From contig JAQBGW010000096.1 of NCBI GenBank assembly GCA_032128415.1, positions 29,019 to 93,018 on the forward strand: DNA of 64,000 nt, written 5' to 3'. This DNA is from Ga0077527 sp032128415. GTDB taxonomy: Bacteria; Pseudomonadota; Gammaproteobacteria; Burkholderiales; SG8-41. Below, in pieces: positions 1-7,226 of the stretch. Below the pieces are notes generated by a model. It saw only the letters and a program-made list of their open reading frames with translations. It had not been told where the DNA came from and searched no databases. How positions within the stretch are numbered: position 1 is the stretch's first letter; the number at the start of each line of letters is the position of its first letter. The position numbers were made by a program, and so were the translations under genes.

Positions 1-1131
1 GAAGGGCATCCCGACAAAATCGCCGACCAGATTTCGGACGCCGTACTCGATGCCATTCTCACCGAAGACAAAAATGGCCGCGTCGCTGCTGAAACGCTGA
101 CCCACACCGGCCTGGTCGTACTTGCCGGTCAGGTCACCACCAGTGCGCGCGTGGATTACGCACAGGTCGCGCGCAGGATCATCAAACAGATCGGCTACGT
201 CGACTCCGACATCGGTTTCGATTACAAAAGCTGCGGCGTACTGGTGTGTTACGACCAGCAATCACCTGACATCGCGCAGGGTGTGGACGAAGGCAAGGGG
301 CTCGATCTCGATCAGGGCGCCGGCGACCAGGGCCTGATGTTCGGATTTGCCTGCGATGAAACGCCGCAACTGATGCCGATGCCGATCTACTACGCGCATC
401 GCCTGATGGAACGCCATGCCGAGCTGCGCCGCGACGGCCGTCTGCCGTGGGCGCGCCCCGACGCCAAATCGCAGGTTTCCGTGCGTTATGTTGACGGCAA
501 GCCGCATCACATCGACACCGTGGTGATCTCGACCCAGCATCGCGAAGAAGTTACCCACAAGCAAATCGAAGAAGCCATCATTGAGCAGGTAGTGAAGCCG
601 GTGCTGCCGAAAAACCTGATTACCAAGGACACCAAATACCTGATCAACCCGACCGGCCGTTTCGTCATCGGCGGCCCGCAGGGCGACACCGGACTCACCG
701 GCCGCAAGATCATTGTCGATACCTATGGCGGCTATTCGCGTCACGGCGGCGGCGCATTCTCCGGCAAGGATCCGTCAAAAGTCGATCGTTCGGCTGCTTA
801 CGCCGCACGCCATGTGGCGAAGAATATCGTCGCCGCTGGCCTCGCCACCAAATGCGAAATCCAGGTTGCCTACGCCATCGGCGTAGCGCGCCCGGTCAGC
901 GTACTGGTCGACACCTTCGGCACCGGAAAAATTTCGGACGAAAAAATTGCCGCGCTGGTTGATAAACATTTTGATCTGCGGCCAAAAGGCATCATCCTGG
1001 CGCTTGATCTGCTGCGGCCGATCTACACTAAAACCGCCGCGCATGGCCACTTCGGTCGCGACGAGCCGGAGTTCACCTGGGAAAATACTGACAAGGCCGC
1101 TGCACTCAAAGCGGATGCGGGCATAAAATAA
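1..1131 (+). CDS. metK: S-adenosylmethionine synthetase, 5' end cut by window
   Basis: Makes S-adenosylmethionine from methionine and ATP in the cytoplasm. The reading frame is open from base 1 and begins with EGHPDKIADQISDAVLD, the conserved N-terminal MetK motif, so only about ten residues and the start codon lie outside the window. Further family motifs are GAGDQGLMFG, the phosphate-loop-like GGPQGDTGLTGRKIIVDTYGG and GGGAFSGKDPSKVDRSAAY. The 3' end, TAA at 1129-1131, overlaps the start of the regulatory region of ahcY, which detoxifies the SAH formed after SAM is used. Gene order metK, SAH riboswitches, ahcY, metF makes a complete activated-methyl-cycle block. Identity is certain; only the start is missing. 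Confidence 0.97.
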   Translation, partial: EGHPDKIADQISDAVLDAILTEDKNGRVAAETLTHTGLVVLAGQVTTSARVDYAQVARRIIKQIGYVDSDIGFDYKSCGVLVCYDQQSPDIAQGVDEGKGLDLDQGAGDQGLMFGFACDETPQLMPMPIYYAHRLMERHAELRRDGRLPWARPDAKSQVSVRYVDGKPHHIDTVVISTQHREEVTHKQIEEAIIEQVVKPVLPKNLITKDTKYLINPTGRFVIGGPQGDTGLTGRKIIVDTYGGYSRHGGGAFSGKDPSKVDRSAAYAARHVAKNIVAAGLATKCEIQVAYAIGVARPVSVLVDTFGTGKISDEKIAALVDKHFDLRPKGIILALDLLRPIYTKTAAHGHFGRDEPEFTWENTDKAAALKADAGIK

Positions 1132-1134
1132 CGG

Positions 1135-1140
1135 TATAAT
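1135..1140 (+). promoter_or_regulatory. -10 box (TATAAT) for the ahcY leader
   Basis: A perfect TATAAT begins 3 bases after the metK stop codon. Initiation about 7 bases downstream would start the transcript almost exactly at the first SAH aptamer (1148). No good -35 hexamer is seen 16-18 bases upstream, so the call rests on the -10 box and its position. Confidence 0.5.
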
Positions 1141-1147
1141 CCGCCCC

Positions 1148-1225
1148 GCTGAGGAGCGTTGCGACCGGTGGGGTTTTGAGTAGTTACCCATCACCGGCCA
1201 GGCTCAGCAAGATTCAACGGCGCTC
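1148..1225 (+). promoter_or_regulatory. SAH riboswitch, copy 1
   Basis: Matches the SAH aptamer pattern: GAGGAGCGTTGCGACC at the 5' side, GGCCAGGCTCAGC in the middle and AACGGCGCTC at the 3' side. P1 pairs GCTGAG (1148-1153) with CTCAGC (1203-1208). The pseudoknot pairs GAGCG (1154-1158) with CGCTC (1221-1225). SAH riboswitches in this family turn on SAH-recycling genes such as ahcY. The 3' pseudoknot strand is also the 5' arm of the terminator at 1220-1256, so SAH binding should prevent termination (inference). Confidence 0.9.
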
Positions 1226-1256
1226 GCATCGGCAACGGTGCGGGCGCTTTTCTTTT
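1220..1256 (+). terminator. Intrinsic terminator overlapping SAH aptamer 1
   Basis: A 12-bp stem (1220-1231 with 1236-1247, two G-U pairs) closes a GCAA tetraloop and is followed by TTTTCTTTT. Bases 1221-1225 are needed by both this stem and the aptamer pseudoknot, so the two structures exclude each other. This is the expression platform of riboswitch copy 1, giving an ON switch by antitermination. Confidence 0.85.
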
Positions 1257-1288
1257 GTAATTGCGGTTTGTAATTTTGATATGCGTGC

Positions 1289-1370
1289 TCCCGAGAGGCG
1301 CTGCGACCGGGCGGGGTTTTACCACCCCTTTCACCGGCCAGGCTCGGACAGCATTGCTGATAACGGCGCC
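1289..1370 (+). promoter_or_regulatory. SAH riboswitch, copy 2 (tandem)
   Basis: A second aptamer lies 63 bases after the first. It has CCGAGAGGCGCTGCGACC, then GGCCAGGCTCGG, then AACGGCGCC. P1 pairs CCGAG (1291-1295) with CTCGG (1343-1347). The pseudoknot pairs GGCGC (1297-1301) with GCGCC (1366-1370). It ends 10 bases before the AGGAG ribosome-binding site (1381-1385) of ahcY. No intrinsic terminator follows, so this copy may act on translation, but no clear RBS-masking partner could be drawn. Confidence 0.85.
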
Positions 1371-1393
1371 CCAATTTTTCAGGAGTAGCAGAT

Positions 1394-2797
1394 ATGAACG
1401 CAAAAGCCGCCGACTACAAAGTCGCCGATATCAAGCTGGCCGATTTCGGCCGCAAGGAAATTGCCATTGCCGAGACCGAAATGCCCGGCCTGATCGCATT
1501 GCGCGAGGAATTCAAAGGCAAAAAACCGCTGAAGGGCGCGCGCATTGCCGGCTCGCTGCACATGACCATCCAGACCGCCGTGCTGATTGAGACACTGGCT
1601 GAACTCGGCGCCGACATCCGCTGGGCGTCGTGCAACATTTTCTCGACGCAGGATCACGCTGCGGCGGCCATTGCCGCGCGCGGCATTCCCGTGTTTGCCT
1701 ACAAGGGCGAAACGCTGGAGGACTACTGGGACTACACCCACCGCATTTTCGAGTGGAATGACGGCGGCACGCCAAACATGATTCTCGACGACGGCGGCGA
1801 CGCCACGCTGCTGATCACGCTGGGGGCACAGCACGAGCGCAACAAGACGCAGCCGCCTCAAGGCACCAACGAGGAAGAAGTGGTGTTGTTCGCCGCGATG
1901 CGCAAGACGCTGAAGGAGAGGCCCGGCTTCTACTCGAAAATCGAGGCGAACATCAAAGGCGTCACCGAAGAGACCACCACTGGCGTACACCGCCTGTACC
2001 AGATGGAAAAAGAAGGGCGCCTGCCGTTCCCCGCGATCAACGTCAACGATTCGGTTACCAAGTCCAAGTTCGACAATCTCTACGGTTGCCGCGAGTCACT
2101 GGTCGACGCCATCAAGCGTGCCACCGACGTGATGATTGCCGGCAAGGTTGCGTTGGTATGTGGCTACGGCGACGTCGGCAAAGGCAGCGCGGAGGCGTTG
2201 CGCGCATTGTCGGCGCAAGTGTGGGTTACCGAGATCGACCCGATCTGCGCGCTACAAGCGGCGATGGAAGGCTTCCGCGTGGTAACCATGGATTACGCTG
2301 CCGACAAAGCCGACATCTTCGTGACCTGCACCGGCAACCTCGGCGTGATCACGCACGAGCACATGAAGCGCATGAAGCACAACGCCATTGTCTGCAACAT
2401 CGGGCACTTTGATTCAGAGATTGAAATCGCTGCGCTCAAGCAATACAAGTGGGACAACATCAAGCCACAAGTTGACCACGTGATTTTCCCCGACGGCAAG
2501 CGCCTGATCATCCTCGCCGAAGGCCGTCTGGTGAACCTCGGTTGCGGCACCGGTCATCCGTCGTTCGTGATGTCAAATTCCTTCACCAACCAGACGCTGG
2601 CGCAACTCGAGCTCTACACGCAGGGCGAAAAATACAAAAACAAGGTCTATGTGCTACCCAAACATCTCGATGAAAAAGTCGCGCGCCTGCACCTGAAAAA
2701 ACTCGGCGTTGAACTGACGACGCTCAACGAGAAACAGTGCGACTATCTACAATTGAATGTCGACGGCCCGTTCAAGCCGGAGCATTATCGCTACTGA
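1394..2797 (+). CDS. ahcY: Adenosylhomocysteinase (SAH hydrolase)
   Basis: Cleaves S-adenosylhomocysteine to homocysteine and adenosine, keeping methyltransferases free of product inhibition. It is 467 residues long, normal for bacterial AhcY. The substrate region SLHMTIQTAVLIETL is near residue 55, the NAD-binding loop VCGYGDVGKGSAEALR is near 257, and the C-terminus is the conserved GPFKPEHYRY. The start is ATG 1394 with AGGAG at 1381-1385, right after the second SAH riboswitch. metF follows 25 bases after the stop, so homocysteine formation and supply of its methyl donor are likely co-transcribed. SAH is expected to induce the gene through the leader RNA. Confidence 0.97.
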   Translation: MNAKAADYKVADIKLADFGRKEIAIAETEMPGLIALREEFKGKKPLKGARIAGSLHMTIQTAVLIETLAELGADIRWASCNIFSTQDHAAAAIAARGIPVFAYKGETLEDYWDYTHRIFEWNDGGTPNMILDDGGDATLLITLGAQHERNKTQPPQGTNEEEVVLFAAMRKTLKERPGFYSKIEANIKGVTEETTTGVHRLYQMEKEGRLPFPAINVNDSVTKSKFDNLYGCRESLVDAIKRATDVMIAGKVALVCGYGDVGKGSAEALRALSAQVWVTEIDPICALQAAMEGFRVVTMDYAADKADIFVTCTGNLGVITHEHMKRMKHNAIVCNIGHFDSEIEIAALKQYKWDNIKPQVDHVIFPDGKRLIILAEGRLVNLGCGTGHPSFVMSNSFTNQTLAQLELYTQGEKYKNKVYVLPKHLDEKVARLHLKKLGVELTTLNEKQCDYLQLNVDGPFKPEHYRY

Positions 2798-2822
2798 GCC
2801 ACCGCATACGGAGGGCAACTCC

Positions 2823-3668
2823 ATGCAATCACAGAAAAAATTTGCCAGAACATTCAGCTTCGAGTACTTCCCGCCGAACACGCCGGAAGGGGTGGAGAGG
2901 CTGCGTGCCACCACGCAGCAACTGGCGCAGCTTAAACCGAAGTTCTTCTCGGTGACCTTTGGCGCCGGCGGCTCGACGCGTGAACGCACGCTGGACACCG
3001 TGCTCGACATCCGTGCGCAAGGCCATGCCGCCGCGCCGCACATTTCGTGCGTCGCCTCCACCCGCGACAACATCCGTGTGATGCTGCAGCGCTACAAGGA
3101 CAATGGCATTACCCATCTGGTAGCGTTGCGCGGCGACCTGCCTTCCGGTCTCGCCGCTGCCGGCGAATTTCGCTACGCCAACGAGTTGGTGACATTCATC
3201 CGCGAGGAATTCGGCGATCAGTTTCAGATCGAGGTGGCGGGATATCCGGAGTACCACCCGCAGGCGCGCAGCGCTCAGGACGATCTGCTCAACTTCAAAC
3301 GCAAGGTGCAGGCCGGCGCCAGCTCGGCGATCACCCAGTATTTCTATAACGCTGACTGCTACTTTCATTTTATCGATGAATGCGAAGCCATGGGACTCAA
3401 CCTGCCCATCGTGCCCGGCATCATGCCCATCGGCCGTTTTTCGCAACTGGCGCGATTTTCCGATGCCTGCGGCGCAGAAATTCCGCGCTGGATACGCCGC
3501 AAGCTGGAGGGCTATGGTGACGATACGGCTTCAATCCGCGCCTTCGGTCTCGATGTGGTGACCCGGCTCTGCGACGATCTGCTGTCAGCCGGCGCGCCCG
3601 GCCTGCATTTTTACACCATGAATCAGGCGGGACTGACCAGCACCATCTGGCAAAGGCTCGACCTGTAA
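2823..3668 (+). CDS. metF: 5,10-methylenetetrahydrofolate reductase
   Basis: Reduces 5,10-methylene-THF to 5-methyl-THF with FAD, providing the methyl group for methionine synthase. The product is 281 residues, close to E. coli MetF. SFEYFPPNTPEG near residue 12 carries the catalytic Glu (E14), followed by FFSVTFGAGGSTRERTLDTV and VALRGD. The start ATG 2823 is chosen because GGAGGG lies 12 bases upstream; the open frame extends back into ahcY but that part overlaps the end of the enzyme. It closes the activated methyl cycle with metK and ahcY. Confidence 0.95.
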   Translation: MQSQKKFARTFSFEYFPPNTPEGVERLRATTQQLAQLKPKFFSVTFGAGGSTRERTLDTVLDIRAQGHAAAPHISCVASTRDNIRVMLQRYKDNGITHLVALRGDLPSGLAAAGEFRYANELVTFIREEFGDQFQIEVAGYPEYHPQARSAQDDLLNFKRKVQAGASSAITQYFYNADCYFHFIDECEAMGLNLPIVPGIMPIGRFSQLARFSDACGAEIPRWIRRKLEGYGDDTASIRAFGLDVVTRLCDDLLSAGAPGLHFYTMNQAGLTSTIWQRLDL

Positions 3669-3679
3669 TACGGAGGGTA

Positions 3680-3709
3680 CTGCCACGCAGCGGCTTCCGT
3701 CGCTATACT
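3680..3709 (+). promoter_or_regulatory. Possible sigma70 promoter of mgtE
   Basis: CTGCCA (3680-3685) and TATACT (3704-3709) are separated by 18 bases, 46 bases before the mgtE start. The -35 matches 4 of 6 consensus bases. This is a pattern match only. Confidence 0.3.
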
Positions 3710-3754
3710 CCTCCGCTGGCGCGCCTGCGCCGAGCGCCCATAAGGGGAAAAAAC

Positions 3755-4987
3755 GTGCAGACCAATGCGAACGAAGATCCGTCGACAGCTGCTGTCGACC
3801 GGCAAAAGCTCACGCTAGATGCCAAGGCACGCTCCCCGGGTGAAGCCGCCAATCTGCTCGCCGAGTACCCGGCATCGCTGATTGCCGAGGTGTTGCAGAG
3901 TCTCAACCCGGCGTTCGCCTCCGACGTGCTGGCCGAACTCCCCGGCGGCCTGGTGGACGGCATCGAGCATGCCGCGCCGCCACAACTGGCGGCGCAGTGG
4001 CGTACCAACCAGCAATTCGGCGAAGGCACCATCGGCCGGATGATGGAGCCCGCGCGTGCCGTGTTTCAACCGGACGTGACGGTGCGCGACACCATCGAAC
4101 AATTGCGGCCGCTGGTACGTAACGCCTTTATTACTTACGGCTACGTCACGGATAGCGTCGGCAATCTGCTCGGCATTATCACCATGCGCGACCTGCTGTT
4201 CGCCGATGAAAACGCGTCGCTCGATTCGATCATGCTGCGCAACCCCTTTGCGCTGACGCCCGGCCTGCTGCTGAACGATGCCATGAAAAAAGTGCTCGAC
4301 AGGCACTATCCGATATATCCCGTGTGCGACAGCACCGGTAAGCTGCTCGGTCTGGTGCGCGGACAGGCGATGTTCGAGGAGCAGGCCTTTGAAATCACCG
4401 CCCAAGTCGGTAGCATGGTCGGTGTTGATAAGGAAGAAAGACTGGCGACTCCGCTGCGGGCCAGCTTCAAGTTTCGCCACCCGTGGCTGCAGATCAATCT
4501 CGCGACCGCGTTTGTCGCCGGCGCGGTGGTGGCAGTATTTCAGGGCACCGTGGACCGGCTGGTGATTCTTGCACTGTTCCTGCCGGTACTGGCGGGGCAA
4601 TCCGGCAACACCGGCTGCCAGGCGCTGGCCGTCACGTTGCGCGGCATGACGCTGGGCGAACTGAAAGCCGGTGCGGAGCGTGCGCTGGTCATAAAGGAAG
4701 CCTCACTTGGCGCGCTCAACGGCGCCTTCACCGGAATTGTCGCCGCACTCGGCATGTACACCGTGGCCACCCTCCAGCACAACCCCAATGCAATTTTGCT
4801 CAGTATCGTGGTGTGGTTTGCACTGGTCGGCAGCTGCGTCGCCAGCGGTGTCTGCGGGGCGATGGTGCCGCTGACGCTGAAACGTTTCGGCTTTGACCCT
4901 GCCACGGCATCCAGCATATTTCTGACCACGGCCACTGACGTTGTCAGCATGGGGCTGTTGCTGGGATTGGCCACCCTGCTGATCTGA
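3755..4987 (+). CDS. mgtE: MgtE-type magnesium transporter with CBS domains
   Basis: Inner-membrane Mg2+ channel of the MgtE family. At 410 residues it is slightly shorter than usual (about 450), because the N-terminal helical domain (LLAEYPASLIAEVLQSL..FASDVLAEL, about residues 30-90) is trimmed. Two CBS domains follow at about 95-215 (GYVTDSVGNLLGIITMRDLL and YPVCDSTGKLLGLVRG). A five-helix membrane region runs to the end, with the diagnostic LPVLAGQSGNTGCQALAVTLRG near residue 275. The start is GTG 3755 with AAGGGGA at 3742-3748. In characterised MgtE the cytoplasmic domains gate the pore by Mg2+; that would apply here by homology. Confidence 0.92.
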   Translation: MQTNANEDPSTAAVDRQKLTLDAKARSPGEAANLLAEYPASLIAEVLQSLNPAFASDVLAELPGGLVDGIEHAAPPQLAAQWRTNQQFGEGTIGRMMEPARAVFQPDVTVRDTIEQLRPLVRNAFITYGYVTDSVGNLLGIITMRDLLFADENASLDSIMLRNPFALTPGLLLNDAMKKVLDRHYPIYPVCDSTGKLLGLVRGQAMFEEQAFEITAQVGSMVGVDKEERLATPLRASFKFRHPWLQINLATAFVAGAVVAVFQGTVDRLVILALFLPVLAGQSGNTGCQALAVTLRGMTLGELKAGAERALVIKEASLGALNGAFTGIVAALGMYTVATLQHNPNAILLSIVVWFALVGSCVASGVCGAMVPLTLKRFGFDPATASSIFLTTATDVVSMGLLLGLATLLI

Positions 4988-4992
4988 GCGAC

Positions 4993-5381
4993 GTGCATGC
5001 CGCAGCCAACAGTTTTGTCACTCACGTCACTGAGTTGCTGGGAGGGCCGGCGCAATCACCACCCGGCGCATGTTTGGCGGCCACGGTATTTACCTTGACG
5101 GTTTGTTCATCGGCATCATTGCCGACGACGTGCTCTACCTGAAGACGGATCCGCGGTCGGAAAGCGAATTCCGCACTACAGGCAGCACGCCTTTCCGCTA
5201 CACCCGGCAGGGACGCGTCATGACGTTAAAGTTTTGGGGTGCGCCTGAAGACGCCATGGAATCGCCGCACCAGATGCGGCAATGGGCGCGCAAGGCCTAC
5301 GCTGCGGCGCTGCGTGCCAACGCTACCGGCTATCGCACAAAAAGCCGTACAAAAAAACCGGCCGCACTCGGCGGCCGGTAA
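4993..5381 (+). pseudogene. TfoX N-terminal-domain protein, broken by a 1-base deletion
   Basis: The 3' part (from 5070) reads RRMFGGHGIYLDGLFIGIIADDVLYLK, the core of small TfoX_N proteins. The missing N-terminus is present upstream in another frame: from GTG 4993 it reads HAANSFVTHVTELLGGPA, matching the family's opening helix. That frame must shift between about 5040 and 5056. Adding one base there gives exactly the eight residues expected between the LL of helix 1 and RRMFGG. The gene starts 5 bases after mgtE ends, so it was probably coupled to it. It is either a real frameshift or a sequencing error. Family members are related to part of the competence regulator TfoX/Sxy; the role of the short versions is unclear. 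Confidence 0.75.
5351..5379 (-). terminator. Terminator of the aminotransferase gene
   Basis: Read on the minus strand, an 8-bp perfect stem ACCGGCCG / CGGCCGGT with a 7-base loop is followed by seven T's. It lies 24 bases past the aminotransferase stop and inside the 3' end of the convergent TfoX-like gene. Confidence 0.75.
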
Positions 5382-5402
5382 ATTAATGCAAATCCCGTTG
5401 TA

Positions 5403-6941
5403 TCAGGCGGCCTTGGCCGGCGCCTTGCGTTTTTTTGCCTGCGCCGCGCTGGCGTGCATGGCAGCGTAAGCCGCATGTGCCGCCGCTTCGGCATCACCCA
5501 CATGTACCGCATGGCCCATGTCTTCCAGCACCGAGCCTAACGCTGAGAGGCACAGCATGACGTTGTCCGGACGGCAGGAATAGCCCATCAGGCCAAATCG
5601 CCAGATCTTGCCGGCTAGCGGGCCCAGGCCAGCGCCGATTTCGAGGCCGAACTCGCTTAATAGCGTTTTGCGCACTTCGGCCTCGTTGACGCCTTCGGGG
5701 CAATACACTGCGTTCATTTGTGGAATCTGATATTGCTCCTTGACCAGGAACTTGAGTCCCATGCCTTCGAGCCCGGCTTTCAGCGCCGTGTGGTGACGAT
5801 GTACGCGCGCCCAGCAGTTTTCCAGACTTTCTTCGCGGATCAGCAGCAGCGCTTCATGAAGTGCAAACAGTGAGTTGGTCGGTGCAGTGTGGTGGTAAGT
5901 GCGCGTGGTATCACCCCAGTAACCAAGCAACAGATTCATGTCCATGAACCACGAATGAATCTTGTCCTTGCGTGCCTTGACGTAATCGACCACTTGTTCC
6001 GAAAACGTCACCGGCGACAGACCCGGCGTGCATGACAGACATTTCTGGCTGGCGGAGTACGCCGCGTCAATTTTCCATTCGTCAACCAGCACCGGTGATC
6101 CGCCCAGCGAAGTCACCACATCGACGATGGTCAATGCGCCATACTTGTGCGCAATTTCGACCAGTGTTTTGGCATCGGACAACACGCCGGTAGAAGTCTC
6201 GGCGTGGACAAAAGCAACCAGTCGCGCGTCAGGATTTTTCTTCAGCGCGTCCTCGAGTTTCTGCGGGTCAACCGGTTCGCCCCAGTTATCCTCGACAACT
6301 ATCGGCTTCCCCCCGCAGCGCTCAACGTTCTCGATCATGCGGCCGCCGAACACGCCGTTGCGGCAGACAACGACCTTGTCACCAGGTCTTACCAGGTTGA
6401 CGAAACAGTATTCCATGCCCACGGATCCGGGTCCCGAGATCGGGAAAGTCAGCGGGTTTTTCGTCTGATAGGCATAACGCAGCAACGATTTCAGCTCTTC
6501 CATCATTTCGACGAACACCGGATCGAGGTAGCCAATCGCGGGCTGGCTCATTGTAGTCAGCACGCGCGGATGGATTTCCGTGGGGCCAGGCCCCATCAAC
6601 GTGCGTTGCGGCGGGTGGAACGAACTGATGCGTTTGGCTGGCGCGTACTTGTTCATGGTGAAATCACTCCCTGCTGAGGCGTTAGTAAAAAAATTTTCTC
6701 CGTCGGGCCGCGATTTCAGGCGCAGCGGCTTGCGGGAGGTGGCTTCGTTGAGCACGTCGACTGCGGCGATCTCCCCGCTGGTGACCTGCTCGACCTCCAT
6801 CGCCCAGCGCGCCGGAACGTAACCCAACTTGACCCAGTGATTAACGACCGCTCGATCCAGGCAGAAGCGGCGCGCCACTTCGGCCTGGCTGCCGAATATT
6901 TCAACGAGGCGCTCGGCGCAATTCATGTGGGCAATCTGCAT
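5403..6941 (-). CDS. Cro-like HTH fused in frame to a class V PLP aminotransferase
   Basis: One open frame of 512 codons with two parts. Residues 1-95 resemble Cro/YdaS-type HTH proteins (AERLVEIFGSQAEVARRFCL, AVVNHWVKLGYVPARWAMEVE). Residues 96-512 are a complete alanine/serine-glyoxylate aminotransferase-like enzyme: LMGPGPTEIHPRVL, SGPGSVGMEYCFVNLVRPGD and the PLP-lysine region SASQKCLSCTPGLSPV (K300, or K205 from the internal start). The enzyme has its own ATG at 6656 with a good AGGGAGTG 9 bases upstream, giving 417 residues, the normal family length. So the gene may make a fusion, a separate enzyme, or both. No stop separates the parts. The substrate is not predictable beyond an amino donor and a 2-oxo acid such as glyoxylate. 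Confidence 0.85.
   Translation of the reverse strand: MQIAHMNCAERLVEIFGSQAEVARRFCLDRAVVNHWVKLGYVPARWAMEVEQVTSGEIAAVDVLNEATSRKPLRLKSRPDGENFFTNASAGSDFTMNKYAPAKRISSFHPPQRTLMGPGPTEIHPRVLTTMSQPAIGYLDPVFVEMMEELKSLLRYAYQTKNPLTFPISGPGSVGMEYCFVNLVRPGDKVVVCRNGVFGGRMIENVERCGGKPIVVEDNWGEPVDPQKLEDALKKNPDARLVAFVHAETSTGVLSDAKTLVEIAHKYGALTIVDVVTSLGGSPVLVDEWKIDAAYSASQKCLSCTPGLSPVTFSEQVVDYVKARKDKIHSWFMDMNLLLGYWGDTTRTYHHTAPTNSLFALHEALLLIREESLENCWARVHRHHTALKAGLEGMGLKFLVKEQYQIPQMNAVYCPEGVNEAEVRKTLLSEFGLEIGAGLGPLAGKIWRFGLMGYSCRPDNVMLCLSALGSVLEDMGHAVHVGDAEAAAHAAYAAMHASAAQAKKRKAPAKAA
6665..6672 (-). promoter_or_regulatory. Internal ribosome-binding site before the aminotransferase domain
   Basis: AGGGAGTG on the minus strand, 8 bases upstream of the in-frame ATG at 6654-6656. 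It is the strongest Shine-Dalgarno match in this gene; none is obvious before the upstream ATG at 6941. It decides whether the enzyme can be made without the HTH part. Confidence 0.6.
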
Positions 6942-7226
6942 TTGAAATCGGGATTTGGAAAGGACAGCAATTTACCACGACCAAATAACTTTGACAAGTT
7001 GATCTTGTCGCTACAAATATTTATAACCCATTGTTTTAATTCATATTATTATGGTGATCTCGATGTTTTCTGATCATTCCAGCATACCCAACTCGCAATA
7101 ATTGCCATGCTGCATCGACAGAACTTACGGGGAGAAAAGCCAGCATCGCTATGCGGATTTGCCGGTCGCCAGTCTCAAGAAAATATCACCCCCCTCGCGC
7201 GACCACCTGTCCGGCGCCGGCGCCTA
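6942..7226. other. AT-rich intergenic region upstream of the HTH-aminotransferase gene
   Basis: 285 bases between two minus-strand genes, much richer in A and T than its surroundings. It holds copy 1 of the recurring AT-rich element (7021-7050). It probably carries the promoter of the HTH-aminotransferase gene. No convincing gene is seen. Confidence 0.5.
7021..7050 (-). repeat. Recurring AT-rich element, copy 1
   Basis: On the plus strand TTATAACCCATTGTTTTAAT and ten more bases. It matches 22 of 30 positions with the copy at 29421. Read toward the downstream gene (minus strand) it is the AAACAATGGGTTATAA form, ending about 80 bases upstream of the HTH-aminotransferase start. Confidence 0.5.

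Noticed and set aside
1371..1393. Terminator after the second SAH aptamer
   Set aside because: A short T-run is present (1375-1379) but no stable GC-rich stem directly precedes it apart from the aptamer helices themselves.
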